This document shows positions 61,935 to 64,000 of a DNA stretch of 64,000 nucleotides, piece by piece. Each line of letters begins with the position of its first letter. Position 1 is the first letter of the stretch. The notes beneath the pieces were generated by a model that was not told the DNA's origin, did not search any database, and worked only from the letters and a program-made list of their open reading frames with translations. A program made the position numbers and the translations under genes. The stretch comes from Nocardioides pocheonensis (GTDB lineage: Bacteria; Actinomycetota; Actinomycetes; Propionibacteriales; Nocardioidaceae): NCBI RefSeq assembly GCF_003725535.1, contig NZ_RJSF01000047.1, positions 203,972-267,971 on the forward strand. The letters run 5' to 3'.

Positions 61935-64000
61935 ATGTCGGCCTCCTCAGCGCCCACCAAGGGCAACCTTCCTGCCGAGCTGACCAGCTTTGTCGGTCGG
62001 CGTGAGGAGCTTCATGAGGTGCAGCGACTACTCGGCTCCTCGCGCCTGGTGACGCTGACCGGAGCAGGTGGTTCCGGAAAAACGCGGCTTGCATTGCGGG
62101 CCGCGGCCACCCTTGCTCGAGGGTTCACCCACGGCACGTGGTTCGTAGATTTGGCCCAGTTGGAGGATGCGGCACTGCTTGACCAAGTCATCGCTGCCAC
62201 GCTGGGCCTCCACGACCGTCGAGCGACGTCACCCTCAATTGCTCTAGGCGAGTACCTGGCCAACAAGAACCTGTTGCTGATCCTGGACAACTCTGACCAC
62301 CTCAGAGACCGTTGCGCTCAGCTGGCGGACGCCTTGCTCCGGCAATCAGCACATCTCCGGATACTCAGCACGAGCAGGCATACGCTGGGTGTAACGGGAG
62401 AGCACGTCTTCCGCGTGCCCCCGATGACCGTTCCCGATCATGGCGCCGTCGTGCAATCTGCCAGCCTCGCTCATTACGAGGCCCTGAATCTGTTCGTCGA
62501 ACGAGCCCAAGCGGTACGTCCAGGTTTCGAACTGACCGACAGCACTGCGTCAGCCATCACCGCGATCTGCGAGACCCTCGACGGGATTCCGCTTGCCATC
62601 GAACTCGCTGCAGCGCGAGTCAGCGCGCTTTCCGTGCACGATCTTCTGGAGCGGCTCGAGGACCGCTTCGGGTTGCTGGTGGGCGGCAGCCCCAGCGCCC
62701 TGCCAAGGCACCGTACGTTGCGTGAACTCGTGGGCTGGAGTTGGGACCTCTGCAGCGAGGTGGAGCGCACCATATGGGCGCGCCTGTCGATATTTCCATC
62801 CAGTTTCGACGTCGCGGCCGCTGAAGCGATATGCAGCGGGCAACCATTGGACCGCGCGTCGGTCTTGGACACTGTCACCGCGTTGGTGGACAAATCGATT
62901 GTCACGGCACAGGAGGAGGCCGGCAGAATCCGGTACAGAATGCTGGAAACCCTTCGCCGGTTCGGGCTGGAGCAACTCGATACCGCGGGAGAGCGCGCAG
63001 ACCTTAGAGGTAGGCACCGGAATTACTACATCGACATGGCTCATGAGGCCGGGGTCGACTGGCTGAGCACCCGGCAGACGACGTGGCTGGAAAGGCTTCA
63101 GCTCGAGCAGAGCAATCTGCGAGCCGCACTCGATGCCAGTCTCGACAACCCAGACGAGGTCGATTCCGGCCTGGACGTGGCATCGGATCTGTGGTTCTTC
63201 TGGATCGCCAGCGGGCAGACCCACGAGGCGCGCCGATGGTTCGAGCGGGGACTCGCATCGTCTTCCCTCATGACAACCGCGCGGGCGCGGGCGATGGCGA
63301 TGTGTGCATACATCTGCGTACAGCAGGAGGACCTCGCTGCAGCGGTGCCTCTGATCGAGTCCGCTCAGGCCGTCGCAGAGGAGCAAGGCCACCGCTCGAA
63401 CATCGCTTGGGTTACGCAGGTGCGCGCGATGGCCGCCATGTGCGAAGGCGATCTGCGAGTCGCCGAGCGGCTGTTCGGAGAGGCGCTCGATGCACACCGG
63501 GCGAACGACGACTTGGTGGGCGCCATCGACACCACCTTCTTTCTAGCCGCCGTTTCTTCCCTGAGCGGATCACCCGACCGCGCCGAGATGCTGTACCGCG
63601 AGGGGATCATCAGCTGCGAAGAGCGCGGTGAGACCTGGTACAAGGGATATCTGCTCTGGGGTCTGGCTCTGGTGGCATGGCAACGCGGTGATGTCGAACG
63701 GGCCGCGGCGCATGCAAGTCAATCACTTCGCATCGGCAGGGCGCTACGGGAGCGTTGGGTCATCGCATTCTCCGTCGAACTTCTGGCGTGGACCACCGCG
63801 GCAGCGGGGAAGGACAAGGAGGCCGCACGCCTTCTCGGAGCCGTCGTCGAACTCTGGCGGGCAGCCGGGTGGCAACAGGCCGGCGTCCCACCCTTCTATG
63901 GCATGCACGACCTGAGCGTCTACCACGAAAAGTGCGTCGCGACGGTCGAGGGGCGGCTGGGTGCCGAGAGCCTCGAGACGAGGATGCAAGACGGCGCTGC
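61935..64000 (+). CDS. Large ATPase/TPR regulator, 3' end beyond the window
   Basis: At least 688 residues, open to the end of the window. It starts ELTSFVGRREELHEV and has Walker A GAGGSGKTRLA (about 40-50) and Walker B LLLILDNSDH, followed by STSRHTLGVTGE and GIPLAIELAAARV, the NB-ARC-like pattern of AfsR/LAL-type regulators. The second half is tetratricopeptide-like helices. A C-terminal LuxR helix-turn-helix is expected but not visible. It is divergent from the reductase/P450 operon. Confidence 0.85.
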   Translation, partial: MSASSAPTKGNLPAELTSFVGRREELHEVQRLLGSSRLVTLTGAGGSGKTRLALRAAATLARGFTHGTWFVDLAQLEDAALLDQVIAATLGLHDRRATSPSIALGEYLANKNLLLILDNSDHLRDRCAQLADALLRQSAHLRILSTSRHTLGVTGEHVFRVPPMTVPDHGAVVQSASLAHYEALNLFVERAQAVRPGFELTDSTASAITAICETLDGIPLAIELAAARVSALSVHDLLERLEDRFGLLVGGSPSALPRHRTLRELVGWSWDLCSEVERTIWARLSIFPSSFDVAAAEAICSGQPLDRASVLDTVTALVDKSIVTAQEEAGRIRYRMLETLRRFGLEQLDTAGERADLRGRHRNYYIDMAHEAGVDWLSTRQTTWLERLQLEQSNLRAALDASLDNPDEVDSGLDVASDLWFFWIASGQTHEARRWFERGLASSSLMTTARARAMAMCAYICVQQEDLAAAVPLIESAQAVAEEQGHRSNIAWVTQVRAMAAMCEGDLRVAERLFGEALDAHRANDDLVGAIDTTFFLAAVSSLSGSPDRAEMLYREGIISCEERGETWYKGYLLWGLALVAWQRGDVERAAAHASQSLRIGRALRERWVIAFSVELLAWTTAAAGKDKEAARLLGAVVELWRAAGWQQAGVPPFYGMHDLSVYHEKCVATVEGRLGAESLETRMQDGA

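Overview
The window is GC-rich, gene-dense actinobacterial DNA, most likely from a Mycobacteriales-type organism such as Rhodococcus, Gordonia or Mycolicibacterium, or from Pseudonocardia or Nocardioides. Pointers are a mycothiol-dependent formaldehyde dehydrogenase paired with a metallo-hydrolase, an EthA/MymA-like monooxygenase, a ChoD-like GMC oxidase, an acyl-ACP desaturase and many TetR regulators. I see no rRNA, tRNA, CRISPR array, intact transposon or phage gene. It reads as a catabolic island for a lipophilic, probably terpenoid or alicyclic, substrate. Species and substrate are inference.

Layout. 0-5.6 kb: the end of a TetR gene, a flavin reductase, a GMC oxidase, an aldehyde dehydrogenase and a DUF302 protein; two copies of one operator face the two transcription units. 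5.6-6.75 kb holds no convincing gene. 6.75-10.6 kb: a tight minus-strand operon of alpha/beta hydrolase, SCP2-like protein, linalool dehydratase/isomerase-like protein and DUF169 protein. 10.9-12.6 kb: two paralogous TetR genes. 13-17 kb: an SDR with an XRE-TetR fusion regulator, divergent from an acyl-CoA dehydrogenase/phosphotransferase pair. 17.4-19.5 kb: an acyl-ACP desaturase with TetR and HxlR regulators. 19.5-20.6 kb: a decayed TetR gene joined to a truncated copy of the 10 kb hydrolase. 20.6-23.7 kb: enoyl-CoA hydratase, SRPBCC protein and a Tat-exported metallo-hydrolase.

24-33 kb is one long minus-strand set: CoA-transferase A, a 38-residue ORF, CoA-transferase B, a GcvT-like methyltransferase, PurU, FolD, mycothiol-dependent dehydrogenase, metallo-hydrolase and molybdopterin formate dehydrogenase-like protein. 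It looks able to take methyl groups or formaldehyde through formate to CO2 and to activate acetoacetate. 34-40 kb is a MymA-like block (hydroxyacyl-CoA dehydrogenase, Baeyer-Villiger-type monooxygenase, hydrolase, SDR) beside a PucR regulator. 40-62 kb holds SDRs, cupin, PntAB transhydrogenase, two P450s, a TetR regulator, acyl-CoA synthetase, enone-reductase-like protein, BKACE, a saccharopine dehydrogenase-like protein, HyuAB, a SnoaL-like protein, enoyl-CoA hydratase and a flavodoxin/FprA-type reductase pair that could feed the P450s. An incomplete ATPase/TPR regulator closes the window.

Two regulatory patterns stand out. The first is the duplicated AAAGGAAC-N6-GTTCCTTT operator near 1.2 and 1.7 kb. 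The second is a motif close to TTAACGTTCATTCAA that overlaps or abuts the -10 box of most promoters between 22 and 62 kb, including that of the TetR gene at 46.8 kb. This suggests that the scattered operons form one regulon.
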